Of a stretch of DNA of 64,000 nt, positions 24,561 to 37,516 are shown piece by piece; within the stretch, counting starts at the first letter, position 1; each line of letters opens with the position of its first letter. The notes beneath the pieces are model-generated. The model was not told where the DNA came from and ran no database searches. It saw nothing but the letters and a program-made list of their open reading frames with translations. The DNA lies in the NCBI RefSeq assembly GCF_043641665.1, contig NC_092183.1, positions 24,515,492-24,579,491 of the forward strand. The letters are read 5' to 3'. Both the position numbers and the translations under genes were made by a program. This DNA comes from Enoplosus armatus (lineage: Eukaryota > Chordata > Actinopteri > Centrarchiformes > Enoplosidae).

Positions 24561-27500
24561 TGATCTCAGAATTCTAGAATGTCATCAGAATTCTAAAATG
24601 ACATCAGAATTCTAAAATGTCATCAGAATTCCAGAATGACATAAGAATTCTAGAATGACCTCAGAATTCTAGAATGTGGACAGAATTCTAAAATGACCTC
24701 AGAATTCTAGAATGACCTCAGAATTCTAGAACAAAATCAGAATTCTGGAACGTCGATAGAATTCTAGAATGACATCAGAATTCTAGAATGACATCAGAAT
24801 TCTAGAACAAAGCCAAAATTCTAGAATGTCGACATAATTCTGGAATGACATCGAATTCTAGAATGTCATCAGAATTCTAGAACAACATCAGAATTCTGGA
24901 ATGTCGATAGAATTCTGGAATTTCGATAAAATTCTAAAATGACATCAGAATTCTAGAATATCATCAGAATTCCAGAATGACATAAGAATTCTAGAATGAC
25001 CTCAGAATTCTACAATGTGGACAGAATTCTAAAATGACCTCAGAATTCGAGAATGTCATCAGAATTCTAGAACGACATCAGCATTCTGGAATGTCGAAAG
25101 AATTCTAGAATGACATCAGAATTCCAGAACAAAATAAGAATTCTGAAATGTCGATAGAATTCTAAAATGACCTCAGAATTCTAGAATGTCATCAGAATTC
25201 TAGAATGACCTCAGAATTCTAGAACATCAGAATTCTGGAATGTAGAAAGAATTCTAGAATGTTGAGAAAATTCTAGAATGTCGACATAATTCTGGAATGA
25301 CATCAGAATTCTAGAATGTCATCAGAATTCTAGAACAACATCAGAATTCTGGAATGTCGATAGAATTCTGGAATTTCGATAAAATTCTAGGATGACATCA
25401 GAATTGTAGAATGTTGACAGAATTGTAGAATGTCATTAGAATTCTAGAATGTCGACAGAATCCTAAAATGACCTCAGAATTCTAGAATGTCATCAGAATT
25501 CTAGAATGACCTCAGAATTCTAGAATGTTGAGAAAATTCTAGAATGTCGACAGAATTCTAGAATGATATCAGAATTCTAGAACAGCGTCAGAATTCTAGA
25601 ATTTTGACAGAATTCTATAATGACAAGAGAATTCTAGAACAGCGTTAGAATTCTAGAATTTTGACAGAATTCTATAATGACCTCAGAATTCTAGAATGTC
25701 AACAGAATTCTAAAATGACATAAGAATTCTGGAATGTCGATAGAATTCTGGAATGTCGATAGAATTCTAGAATGACATCAGAATTGTAGAATGTTGACAG
25801 AATTCTAGAATGTCATCAGAATTCTGGAATGACATCAGAATTCTAGAATGTCATCAGACTTCTAGAACAACATCAGAATTCTGGAATGTCAATGGAATTC
25901 TGGAATGTCGAAAGAATTCTAGAATGACATCAGAATTGTAGAATGTTGACAGAATTCTAGAATGTCATCAGAATTCTAGAATGTCGACAGAATTCTAAAA
26001 TGACCTCAGAATTCTAGAACATCAGAATTCTGGAATGTCGAAAGAATTCTAGAATGACATCAGAATTCTAGAACAGCGTCAGAATTCTAGAATTTTGACA
26101 GAATTCTATAATGACCTCAGAATTCTAGAATGTCGACAGAATTCTAGAATGACATAAGAATTCTAGAACAACATCAGAATTCCGGAATGTCGATAAAATT
26201 CTGGAATGTCGATAGAATTCTAGAATGACATCAGAATTCTAGAACAGCGTCAGAATTCTAGAATGTTGACAGAATTCTAGAATGACCTCAGAATCCTAGA
26301 ACAGCGTCAGAATTCTAGAATGTTGACAAAATTCTAGAATGTCGATAGTATTCTTAAATGACCTCAGAATTCCAGAATGTCATCAGATTTCTAGAATGAC
26401 CTCAGAATTCTAGAACAAAATCAGAATTCTGGAATGTCGACAGAATTCTAAAATGATATCAGAATTCTAGAACAGCGTCAGAATTCTAGAATTTTGACAG
26501 AATTCTATAATGACAACAGAATTCTAGAACAGCGTCAGAATTCTAGAATTTTGACAGAATTCTAAAATGACCTCAGAATTCTAAAATGTCATCAGAATTC
26601 TGAAATGACATCAAAATTCTGGAATGACATCAGAATTCTAGAATGTTGACAGAATTCTAGAATGTCATCAGAATTCAAGAACAACATCAGAATTCTGGAA
26701 TGTCGACAGAATTCTAGAATGACAACAGAATTGTAGAACAGCGTTAGAATTCTAGAATGTTGACAGAATTCTAGATTGACCTCAGAATTCTGGAATGTCG
26801 ACAGAACTCTAGAATGACATAAGAATTCTATAATGACCTCAGAATTCTAGAACAACATCAGAATTCTGGAATGTCGATAGAATTCTGGAATGTCGATAGA
26901 ATTCTAGAATGACATCAGAATTGTAGAATGTTGACAGAATTCTAGAATGTCATCAGAATTCTAGAATGTCGACAGAATTCTAAAATGACCTCAGCATACT
27001 AGAATGTCATCAGAATTCTAGAACAACATCAGAATTCTGGAATGTCGATAGAATTCTGGAATTCCGATAAAATTCTAGAATGACATCAGAATTCTGGAAT
27101 GTCGATAGAATTCTAAAATGACCTCAGAATTCCATAATGTCATCAGAATTCTAGAATAACATCAGAATTCTGGAATGTCGTAAGAATTATAGAATGACAT
27201 CAGAATTCTAGAACAAAGCCAAAATTCTAGAATGTCGACATAATTCTGGAATGACATCAGAATTCTAGAATGTCATGAGAATTCTAGAACAACATCAGAA
27301 TTCTGGAATGTCGATAGAATTCTGGAATTTCGATAAAATTCTAAAATGACATCAGAATTCTAGGATGTCATCAGAATTCCAGAATGACATAATAATTCTA
27401 GAATGACCTCAGAATTCTACAATGTGGACAGAATTCTAAAATGACCTCAGAATTCTAGAATGTCATCAGAATTCTAGAATGACATCGGAATTCTAGAACA

Positions 27501-30500
27501 ACATCAGAATTCTGGAATGTCGTAAGAATTCTAGAATGACATCAGAATTCTAGAACAAAGCCGAAATTCTAGAATGTCATCAGAATTCTAGAATGTCATC
27601 AGAATTCCAGAATGACATAAGAATTCTAGAATGACCTCAGAATTCTAGAATATGGACAGAATTCTAGAATGACCTCAGAATTCTAGAATGTGGACAGAAT
27701 TCTAAAATGACCTCAGAATTCTAGAATGTCATCAGAATTCTTGAACGACATCAGAATTCTGGAATGTCGAAAGAATTCTAGAATGACATCAGAATTCTGG
27801 AACAAAGTCAAAATTCTAGAATGTCAACATAATTCTAAAATGACCTCAGAATTCTAGAATGTCATCAGAATTCTAGAATGACAATGACAGAATTCTAGAA
27901 TGACCTCAGAATTCTAGAATGTCATCAGAATTCTAGAATGACATAAGAATTCTAGAATGACCTCAGAATTCTAGAATGTCGACAGAATTCTAAAATGACT
28001 TCAGAATTCTAGAATGTCATCAGAATTCTCGAATGACCTCAGAATTCTAGAACAACATCAGAATTCTGGAATGTCGAAAGAATTCTAGAATGACATCAGA
28101 CTTCTAGAACAAAGCCAAAATTCTAGAAAGTCGACATAATTCTGGAATGACATCAGAATTCTAGAATGTCATCAGAATTCTAGAACAACATCAGAATTCT
28201 GGAATGTCGATAGAATTCTAGAATGACATCAGAATTGTAGAATGTTGACAGAATTCTAGAATGTCATCAGTATTGTAGAATGTCGACAGAATTCTAAAAT
28301 GACCTCAGAATTCTAGAATGTCATCAGAATTCTAGAACAACATCAGAATTCTGGAATGTCGATAGAATTCTGGAATGTCGATAGAATTCTAGAATGACAT
28401 CAGAATTGTAGAATGTTGACAGAATTCTAGAATGTCATCAGAATTCTAGAATGTCATCCGAATTCTAGAACAACATCAGAATTCTGGAATGTCGAAAGAA
28501 TTCTAGAATGACATCAGAATTCTGGAACAAAGTCAAAATTCTAGAATGTCAACATAATTCTAGAATGACATCAGAATTCTAGAACAGCGTCAGAATTCTA
28601 GAATGTTGACAGAATTCTAGAATGACATAAGAATTCGAGAATGACCTCAGAATTCTAGAATGTTGACAAAATTCTAGAATGTCGACAGAATTGTAAAATG
28701 ACCTCAGAATTCCAGAATGTCATCAGAATTCTAGAATGACCTCAGAATTCTAGAACAAAATCAGAATTCTGGAACGTCGATAGAATTCTAAAATGACCTC
28801 AGAATTCTAGAATGACATCAGAATTCTAGAACAAAGCCAAAATTCTAGAATGTCGACATAATTCTGGAATGACATCAGAATTCTAGAATGTCATCAGAAT
28901 TCTAGAACAACATCAGAATTCTGGAATGTCGATAGAATTCTGGATATTCGATAAAATTCTAAAATGACATCAGAATTCTAGAATGTCATCAGAATTCCAG
29001 AATGACATAAGAATTCTAGAATGACCTCAGAATTCTACAATGTGGACAGAATTCTAAAATGACCTCAGAATTCTAGAATGTCATCAGAATTCTAGAACGA
29101 CATCAGCATTCTGGAATGTCATCAGAATTCCAGAATGACCTCAGAATTCTAGAACAAAATCAGAATTCTGGAATGTCGATAGAATTCTAAAATGACCTCA
29201 GAATTCTAGAATGTCATCAGAATTATAGAATGACCTCAGAATTCGAGAACAACATCAGCATTCTGGAATGTCATCAGAATTCCAGAATGACCTCAGAATT
29301 CTAGAACAAAATCAGAATTCTGGAATGTCGATAGAATTCTAAAATGACCTCAGAATTCTAGAATGTCATCAGAATTATAGAATGACCTCAGAATTCGAGA
29401 ACAACATCAGAATTCTGGAATGTCGTAAGAATTCTAGAATGACATCAGAATTCTAGAACAAAGCCAAAATTCTAGAATGTCATCAGAATTCTAGAATGAC
29501 ATCAGAATTCTAGAACAGCGTCAGAATTCTAGAATGTTGACAGAATTCTAGAATGACCTCAGAATTCTAGAATGTCATCAGAATTCTAGGATGACATGAG
29601 AATTCTAGAATGACCTCAGAATACTAGAATGTTGACAAAATTCTAGAATGTCGACAGAATTCTTGAATGACCTCAGAATTCTAGAATGTCATCAGAATTC
29701 TAGAATGACCTCAGAATTCTAGAACAAGATCAGAATTCTGGAATGTCGATAGAATTCTGGAATTTCGATAAAATTCCAGGATGACATCAGAATTGTGGAA
29801 TGTTGACAGAATTGTACAATGTCATCAGAATTCTAGAATGTCGACAGAATCCTAAAATGACCTCAGAATTCTAGAATGTCATCAGAATTCTAGAATGACC
29901 TCAGAATTCTAGAATGTTGAGAAAATTCTAGAATGTCGACAGAATTCTAGAATGATATCAGAATTCTAGAACAGCGTCAGAATTCTAGAATTTTGACAGA
30001 ATTCTATAATGACCTCAGAATTCTAGAATGTCAACAGAATTCTAAAATGACATAAGAATTCTAGAACAACATCAGAATTCCGGAATGTCGACAGAATTCT
30101 AGAATGACCTCAGAATTCTAGAATGTTGACAGAATTCTAGAATGTCATCAGAATTCTAGAACAACTTCAGAATTCTGGAATGTCGATAGAATTCTGGAAT
30201 GTCTATAGAATTCTAGAATGACATCAGAATTGTAGAATGTTGACAGAATTCTAGAATGTCATCAGAATTCTAGAATGTCGACAGAATTCTAAAATGACCT
30301 CAGAATACTAGAATGTCATCAGAATTCTAGAACAACATCAGAATTCTGGAATGTCGATAGAATTCTAGAATGACATCAGAATTGTAGAATGTTGACAGAA
30401 TTGTAGAATGTCATCAGAATTCTAGAATGTCGACAGAATTCTAAAATGACCTCAGAATTCTAAAATGTCATCAGAATTCTAAAATGACATCAGAATTCTA

Positions 30501-30575
30501 GAATGACATCAGAATTGTAGAACATCAGAATTCTGGAATGTCGAAAGAATTCTAGAATGACATCAGAATTCTAGA

Positions 30576-31373
30576 TTTAATCTAGAAATTACTAAAACTA
30601 TCTCTTCATCTAAGCCATCAACTTGTCTCTTAGACCCCATCCCAACCTGGCTGCTCAAAGAGGTTTTACCTTTAGTCAGCACTTCTTTACTAGACATGAT
30701 CAATCTGTCCTTATTAACAGGCTACGTACCACAGTCCTTTAAAGTAGCTGTAATTAAACCTCTTCTTAAAAAGACCACTCTTGATCCAGAGGTTTTAGCC
30801 AACTATAGACCTATATCTAACCTCCCCTTTCTCTCCAAGATTCTTGAGAAAGCAGTCGCCAACCAGCTGTGTGACTTTCTACATGACAATAGGTTGCTTG
30901 AGGACTTTCAGTCAGGTTTCAGAGCTCATCATAGCACAGAGACGGCACTGGTGAAAGTTACAAATGACCTTCTCACTGCATCAGACAAAGGACTTGTCTC
31001 TATACTTGTTTTGTTAGATCTTAGTGCTGCATTCGACACCATTGACCATCATATCCTATTACAGAGATTGGAACATTTAATTGGCATCAAAGGAACCGCA
31101 CTAAGCTGGTTTAAGTCGTATTTATCAGATCGATCTCAGTTTGTACATGTTAACGATGAATCCTCCATGTACGCCAAAGTCAGTCATGGAGTTCCACAAG
31201 GTTCTGTGCTTGGACCAATACTATTCACCTTATATATGCTTCCTTTAGGGATATTGTTAGAAAACACTCCATACATTTTCATTGCTATGCGGATGATACC
31301 CAGCTATATTTATCGATCAAGCCAGAATAACCTCATCAGTTATTCAAGCTTCAAGCATGCCTTAAGGACATAA
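30576..31373 (+). pseudogene. L2 reverse transcriptase fragment, copy 2, frameshifted
   Basis: The peptide is the same as in copy 1 apart from Val for Leu at residue 11 after the Met at 30,696. Motif A (catalytic Asp 108) and motif B ([13 protein letters not shown]) are intact. The three-base G run at 31,248-31,250 throws the frame off before YADD, as in copies 1, 3 and 5. The frame is open upstream of the Met as far as the truncation point, so no genuine start is present. Confidence 0.88.
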
Positions 31374-31381
31374 AGACCTGG

Positions 31382-32128
31382 ATGACCTGTAATTATCTGA
31401 TGTTGAACTCAGACAAGACAGAAGTTATTGTTCTTGGCCCTGAACACCTCAGAAATACAGTATCTAAGGATATTGTTACCCTAGATGGCATTGCCCTGGC
31501 CTCCAGCGCCACCGTGAGGAATCTCGGAGTTGTCTTTGATCAGGACATGTCCTTTAACTCCCACGTAAAACAAACTTCACGGACTGCCTTCTTTCACCTC
31601 CGTAACATTGCAAAAATCAGGAAGATCCTGTCTCAAACAGATGCAGAAAAATTTGTCCATGCATTTGTCACGTCTAGGCTGGATTATTGCAATTCCTTAT
31701 TATCAGGCTGTCCCAATAAGTCCCTGAGGACTCTCCAGCTGATCCAGAATGCTGCAGCACCTGTACTGACAGGAACCAGGAAAAGAGATCATATTTCTCC
31801 TGTATTAGCTTCTCTGCACTGGCTCCCTGTAAAATCTAGAATAGAGTTTAAACTCCTTCTCCTCACCTACAAAGCTCTTACTGGTCAGGCACCATCATAT
31901 CTTAAAGAGCTCATAGTACCCTATTACCCTACTAGAGCACTCTGCTCCCAGAATGCAGGGCTGCTTGTGGTTCCTAGAGTCTCCAAAAACAGAACAGGAG
32001 CCAGAGCCTTCAGCTATCAAGCTCCTCTCCTGTGGAATCAGCTCCCAGTTTGGGTCCGGGAGGCAGACACACTCTCTACTTTTAAGAGTAGGCTTAAAAC
32101 TTTGCTTTTTGATAACGCTTATAGTTAA
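31382..32128 (+). pseudogene. L2 ORF2 C-terminal region, copy 2
   Basis: This 248-codon stretch runs to what is probably the natural ORF2 stop (ending LLFDNAYS). It has the motif D-like LMLNSDKTEVIVLG, the block VRNLGVVFDQDMSF, and a conserved C-terminal part with LTGTRKRDHISPVLASLHWL, RIEFKLLLLTYKAL and APLLWNQLPVWVREA, typical of L2 elements. Two changes are private to this copy: Pro for Arg in AAPVLTG, and CPYYP/ALC-type changes around 31,920-31,945 where copies 3 and 4 read RYYPTRALR. An upstream stop and frameshift separate it from the RT motifs. Confidence 0.86.
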
Positions 32129-32559
32129 GGGCTGGCTCAGGCCTGCCTGGACCAGCCCCCTAGTTATGCTGCTATAGGCCTACACTGCTGGGGGACTTCC
32201 CATGATGCACTGAGCTTTCCTCCTCTCCCTCCACATCTTTGCACATTCATCACAGTCCAATGCATGTTACTAACTTTATTTCTTCCCCGGAGTTTCTTTG
32301 TGCTTTGTCGACTCGTAGGTGGCTGTGGATCGTGGTCCTGGTACGCCTGGGTGCTGCTGCCGCCATGGGCCTGCCTGACTCTCATCTCTACAGTTATTAT
32401 GTTTAGTCGTAGTTCTGTTACTATTAAAGCTCCTATTATTAATCTAAGCTAATATTACAGCTACTTCTACTGTTAGTGCTGCCATACATCTTTGCCTACC
32501 TGTCTGTCTGTCTGTCTGTGTCTCTACGTCTATCTCTCTGTCTCTGTCTCTGTCTCTCC

Positions 32560-32576
32560 CTCTCTCTCTCTCTCTC
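32560..32576 (+). repeat. (CT)n microsatellite in LINE copy 2 3' UTR
   Basis: This is a 17-nt CT run, equal in length to that of copy 3. It is preceded by an uninterrupted TGTC run, whereas copies 1, 4 and 5 carry a TATC interruption there. Confidence 0.9.
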
Positions 32577-34549
32577 AAACCCAACCGGTCAAAGCAGATG
32601 ACCGCCCACCTAGAGTCTGGTTCTGCTCGAGTTTTCTGCCTCTTAAAAGGAAGTTTTTCCTTGCCACTGTTGCCAAAGTGCTTGCTCATGGTGGGAACTG
32701 TTGGGTCTCTGTAATAACATTATAAAGAGTCGGTCTAGACGTGCTCTATTTTGTAAAGTGTCATTAGATGACTTTTGTTGTGATTTGGCACTATATAAAA
32801 AAAATTGAATTGAATTGAATTGAAATTGAATCAGAATTCTAGAACAGCGTCAGAATTCTAAAATTTTGACAGAATTCTATAATGACCTCAGAATTCTAGA
32901 ATGTCGACAGAATTCTAGAATGACATAAGAATTCTAGAATGACCTCAGAATTCTAGAACAACATCGGAATTCTGGAATGTCGATAGAATTCTAGAATGTC
33001 GATAGAATTCTAGAATGACATCAGGATTTTAGAATGTTGACAGAACTCTAGAATTTCATCAGAATTCTAGAATGTCGACAAAATTCTAAAATGACCTCAG
33101 AATTCTAGAATGTCATCAGAATTCGAGACTGACATCAGAATTCTAGAATGACCTCAGAATTCTAGAATGTTGACAAAATTCTAGAATGTCGACAGAATTC
33201 TAAAATGACCTCAGAATTCCAGAATGTCATCAGAATTCTAGAATGACCTCAGAATTCTAGAACAAAATCAGAATTCTGGAATGTCGATAGAATTCTAAAA
33301 TGACCTCAGAATTCTAGAATGTCATCAGAATTCTGGAATGTCGTAAGAATTCTAGAATGACATCAGAATTCTAGAACAAAGCCAAAATTCTAGAATGTCA
33401 TCAGAATTCTAGAATGACATAAGAATTCTGGAATGACCTCAGAATTCTAAGATGTTGACAAAATTCTAGAATGTCGACAGAATTCTAAAATGACATCAGA
33501 ATTCTAGAAAGTCATCAGAATTCCAGAATGACATAGGAATTCTAGAATGACCTCAGAATTCTAGAATGTGGACAGAATTCTAAAATGACATCAGAATTCT
33601 AGAATGTCATCAGATTCTAGAATGACATCGGAATTCTAGAATGACCTCAGAATTCTAGAACAACATCAGAATTCTGGAATGTCGAAAGAATTCTAAAATG
33701 ACATCAGAATTCTAGAATGTCATCAGAATTCTAGAACAACATCAAAATTCTAGAATGACCTCAGAATTCTAGAATGTCATCAGAATTCTAGAATGACATA
33801 AGAATTCTAGAATGACCTCAGAATTCTAGGATGTTGACAAAATTCTAGAATGTCGACAGAATTCTAAAATGACCTCAGAATTCTAGAATGTCATCAGAAT
33901 TCTAGAATGACATCAGAATTCTAGAATGACCTCAGAATTCTAGAACAACATCAGAATTCTAGAACAACATCAGAATTCTGGAATGTCGAAAGAATTCTAG
34001 AATGACATCAGAATTCTGGAACAAAGTCAAAATTCTAGAATGTCAACATAATTCTAGAATGACATCAGAATTCTAGAATGACATTAGAATTCGAGAATGA
34101 CCTCAAAATTCTAGAATGTCGACAGAATTCTAAAATGACCTCAGAATTCCAGAATGTCATCAGAATTCTAGAATGTTGACAAAATTCTAGAATGTTGACA
34201 GAATTCTAAAATGACCTCAGAATTCCAGAATGTCATCAGAATTCTAGAATGACCTCAGAATTCTAGAACAAAATCAGAATTCTGGAATGTCGATAGAATT
34301 CTAAAATGACCTCAGAATTCTAGAATGTCATCAGAATTCTAGAATGACCTCAGAATTCTAGAACAACATCAGAATTCTGGAATGTCGTAAGAATTCTAGA
34401 ATGACATCAGAATTCTAGAACAAAGCCAAAATTCTAGAATGTCATCAGAATTCTAGAATGACATCAGAATTCTAGAACAGCGTCAGAATTCTAGAATGTC
34501 ATCAGAATTCTAGGATGACATGAGAATTCTAGAATGACCTCAGAATTCT

Positions 34550-35784
34550 AGAATGTTGCCAGAATTCTAGAATGTTATCAGAATTCTAGAACAACATCAG
34601 AATTCTGGAATGTCGATAGAATTCTGGAATGTCGATAGAATTCTAGAATGACATCAGAATTGTAGAATGTTGACAGAATTCTAGAATGTCATCAGAATTC
34701 TAGAATATCGACAGAATTCTAAAATGACCTCAGAATACTAGAATGTCATCAGAATTCTAGAACAACATCAGAATTCTGGAATGTCGATAGAATTCTAGAA
34801 TGACATCAGAATTGTAGAATGTTGACAGAATTGTAGAATGTCGACAGAATTCTAGAATGACATCAGAATTCTAGAACAGCGTCAGAATTCTAGAATGTTG
34901 ACAGAATTCTAGAATGACCTCAGAATTCTAGAATGTCGACAGAACTCTAGAATGACATAACAATTCTAGAATGACCTCAGAATTCTAGAACAACATCAGA
35001 ATTCTGGAATGTCGATAGAATTCTGGAATGTCGATAGAATTCTAGAATGACATCAGAATTGTAGAATGTTGACAGAATTCTAGAATGTCATCAGAATTCT
35101 AGAATGTCGACAGAATTCTAAAATGACCTCAGCATACTAGAATGTCATCAGAATTCTAGAACAACATCAGAATTCTGGAATGTCGATAGAATTCTGGAAT
35201 GTCGATAGAATTCTAGAATGACATCAGAATTGTAGAATGTTGACAGAATTCTAGATTGTCCACAGAATTCTAAAATGACCTCAGCATACTAGAATGTCAT
35301 CAGAATTCTAGAACAACATCAGAATTCTGGAATGTCGATAGAATTCTGGAATGACATCAGAATTCTAGAATGTCATCAGAATTCTAGAACAACATCAGAA
35401 TTCTGGAATGTCGATAGAATTCTGGAATTTCGATAAAATTCTAGGATGACATCAGAATTGTAAAATGTTGACAGAATTGTAGAATGTCATCAGAATTCTA
35501 GAATGTCGACAGAATCCTAAAATGACCTCAGAATTCTAGAATGTCATCAGAATTCTAGAATGACCTCAGAATTCTAGAATGTTGAGAAAATTCTAGAATG
35601 TCGACAGAATTCTAGAATGATATCAGAATTCTAGAACAGCGTCAGAATTCTAGAATTTTGACAGAATTCTATAATGACAACAGAATTCTAGAACCGCGTC
35701 AGAATTCTAGAATTTTGACAGAATTCTATAATGACCTCAGAATTCCGGAATGTCGACAGAATTCTAGCATGACCTCAGAATTCT
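34550..35784. repeat. 1,235-bp satellite higher-order unit, copy 1
   Basis: This unit of 65 monomers (65 x 19 = 1,235) is followed by a second, partial copy. Rare markers pair at exactly 1,235 bp: GTTGCCAG (34,555 with 35,790), TATCGACAG (34,706 with 35,941) and AGCATACTAG (35,131 with 36,366). Confidence 0.88.
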
Positions 35785-36465
35785 AGAATGTTGCCAGAAT
35801 TCTAGAATGTCATCAGAATTCTAGAACAACATCAGAATTCTGGAATGTCGATAGAATTATGGAATGTCTATAGAATTCTAGAATGACATCAGAATTGTAG
35901 AATGTTGACAGAATTCTAGAATGTCATCAGAATTCTAGAATATCGACAGAATTCTAAAATGACCTCAGAATACTAGAATGTCATCAGAATTCTAGAACAA
36001 CATCAGAATTCTGGAATGTCGATAGAATTCTAGAATGACATCAGAATTGTAGAATGTTGACAGAATTGTAGAATGTCGACAGAATTCTAGAATGACATCA
36101 GAATTCTAGAACAGCGTCAGAATTCTAGAATGTTGACAGAATTCTAGAATGACCTCAGAATTCTAGAATGTCGACAGAACTCTAGAATGACATAAGAATT
36201 CTAGAATGACCTCAGAATTCTAGAACAACATCAGAATTCTGGAATGTCGATAGAATTCTGGAATGTCGATAGAATTCTAGAATGACATCAGAATTGTAGA
36301 ATGTTGACAGAATTCTAGAATGTCATCAGAATTCTAGAATGTCGACAGAATTCTAAAATGACCTCAGCATACTAGAATGTCATCAGAATTCTAGAACAAC
36401 ATCAGAATTCTGGAATGTCGATAGAATTCTGGAATGTCGATAGAATTCTAGAATGACATAAGAAT
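35785..36465. repeat. 1,235-bp satellite higher-order unit, copy 2 (partial)
   Basis: This is the second copy of the 65-monomer unit. The match fades near 36,465, about 250 bp before LINE copy 3, where several TTGTGGAATGTTGAC monomers appear instead. Confidence 0.85.
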
Positions 36466-36715
36466 TGTGGAATGTTGACAGAATTGTAGAATGTTGACAG
36501 AATTGTGGAATGTTGACAGAATTCTAGAATGTTATCAGAATTCTAGAATGTCGACAGAATTCTAAAATGACCTCAGAATTCTAGAATGTCATCAGAATTC
36601 TAAAATGACATCAGAATTCTAGAATGACATCAGAATTCTAGAATGACATCAGAATTCTAGAACATCAGAATTCTGGAATGTCGAAAGAATTCTAGAATGA
36701 CATCAGAATTCTAGA

Positions 36716-37249
36716 TTTAATCTAGAAATTACTAAAACTATCTCTTCATCTAAGCCATCAACTTGTCTCTTAGACCCCATCCCAACCTGGCTGCTCAAAG
36801 AGGTTTTACCTTTAGTCAGCACTTCTTTACTAGACATGATCAATCTGTCCTTATTAACAGGCTACGTACCACAGTCCTTTAAAGTAGCTGTAATTAAACC
36901 TCTTCTTAAAAAGACCACTCTTGATCCAGAGGTTTTAGCCAACTATAGACCTATATCTAACCTCCCCTTCCTCTCCAAGATTCTTGAGAAAGCAGTCGCC
37001 AACCAGCTGTGTGACTTTCTACATGACAATAGGTTGCTTGAGGACTTTCAGTCAGGTTTCAGAGCTCATCATAGCACAGAGACGGCACTGGTGAAAGTTA
37101 CAAATGACCTTCTCACTGCATCAGACAAAGGACTTGTCTCTGTACTTGCTTTGTTAGATCTTAGTGCTGCATTCAACACCATTGACCATCATATCCTATT
37201 ACAGAGAACATTTAATTGGCATCAAAGGAACCGCACTAAGCTGGTTTAA
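36716..37249 (+). pseudogene. L2 reverse transcriptase N-terminal fragment, copy 3
   Basis: It holds the [17 protein letters not shown] and [15 protein letters not shown] blocks and motif A. Motif A reads [13 protein letters not shown]: the catalytic Asp (108 after the Met at 36,836) is kept, but the second Asp of the AFD triplet is Asn. The 5-bp deletion just after the LLQR codons shifts the frame, and the reading ends after 13 foreign residues. The remaining RT motifs follow in another frame. Confidence 0.86.
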
Positions 37250-37478
37250 GTCGTATTTATCAGATCGATCTCAGTTTGTACATGTTAACGATGAATCCTC
37301 CATGTACGCCAAAGTCAGTCATGGAGTTCCACAAGGTTCTGTGCTTGGACCAATACTATTCACCTTATATATGCTTCCTTTAGGGATATTGTTAGAAAAC
37401 ACTCCATACATTTTCATTGCTATGCAGATGATACCCAGCTATATTTATCGATCAAGCCAGAAGAACCTCATCAGTTAG
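37164..37478 (+). pseudogene. L2 RT motif B fragment, copy 3
   Basis: The native frame resumes after the 5-bp deletion with [18 protein letters not shown] and motif [15 protein letters not shown]; the first ~15 residues are out-of-frame sequence. The three-base G run (37,383-37,385) causes a second frameshift before YADD. Just downstream, the codon that is TAA in copies 1, 2, 4 and 5 is GAA here (KPEEP rather than KPE-stop), so this copy alone lacks that stop. Confidence 0.84.
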
Positions 37479-37516
37479 CCAAGCTTCAAGCATGCCTTAA
37501 GGACATAAAGACCTGG

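Larger units (their letters stand above)
9755..30575. repeat. 19-bp satellite array, block 2 (longest, 20.8 kb)
   Basis: This is a continuous 19-bp satellite in the same orientation as block 1. The first monomers after LINE copy 1 resemble those after copies 4 and 5 (AGAATGAGATAAG, then CTCATAATTC). It holds a third 570-bp unit (10,811-11,380), a 6.1-kb tandem duplication (about 11,335-23,440), a second divergent cassette (24,436) and several points where the 19-bp register breaks. The stretch 25.9-26.5 kb resembles 6.2-7.1 kb and 56.3-56.9 kb, sharing a rare TTCTTAAATGACC monomer. I see no gene in it; the longest open frames are low-complexity readings of the repeat. Confidence 0.97.
30576..32830 (+). 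mobile_element. L2-type LINE, copy 2 (5'-truncated)
   Basis: It has the same 5' truncation point and the same tail as copy 1, but the 3' half of the coding region is complete and there is no inserted DNA element. The flanks TCAGAATTCTAGA (30,563-30,575 and 32,831-32,843) repeat the presumed target-site duplication. It lies 6,140 bp from copy 3, and the satellite to the right of both copies is alike (TCTAAAATTTTGAC, ATCGGAATTCTGG). Copies 2 and 3 are thus probably a tandem duplication of LINE plus satellite. It shares with copies 1 and 5 the bases GCGGATG over the YADD codons and CAGTTATTCAAGC just after them. Confidence 0.9.
32831..36715. repeat. 19-bp satellite array, block 3
   Basis: This array lies between LINE copies 2 and 3. 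The first ~0.6 kb parallels the sequence after copy 3 (38,963 onward). The second half is a 1,235-bp tandem repeat. A 2-bp loss at about 33,611 (ATCAGATTCTAG) is a small register slip. No gene is visible. Confidence 0.96.

Noticed and set aside
31953..32177. 74-codon frame overlapping the end of LINE ORF2 (also 38,088 and 50,115)
   Set aside because: It is an out-of-frame shadow of the conserved ORF2 C-terminus. The ORF2 frame shows the family motifs.
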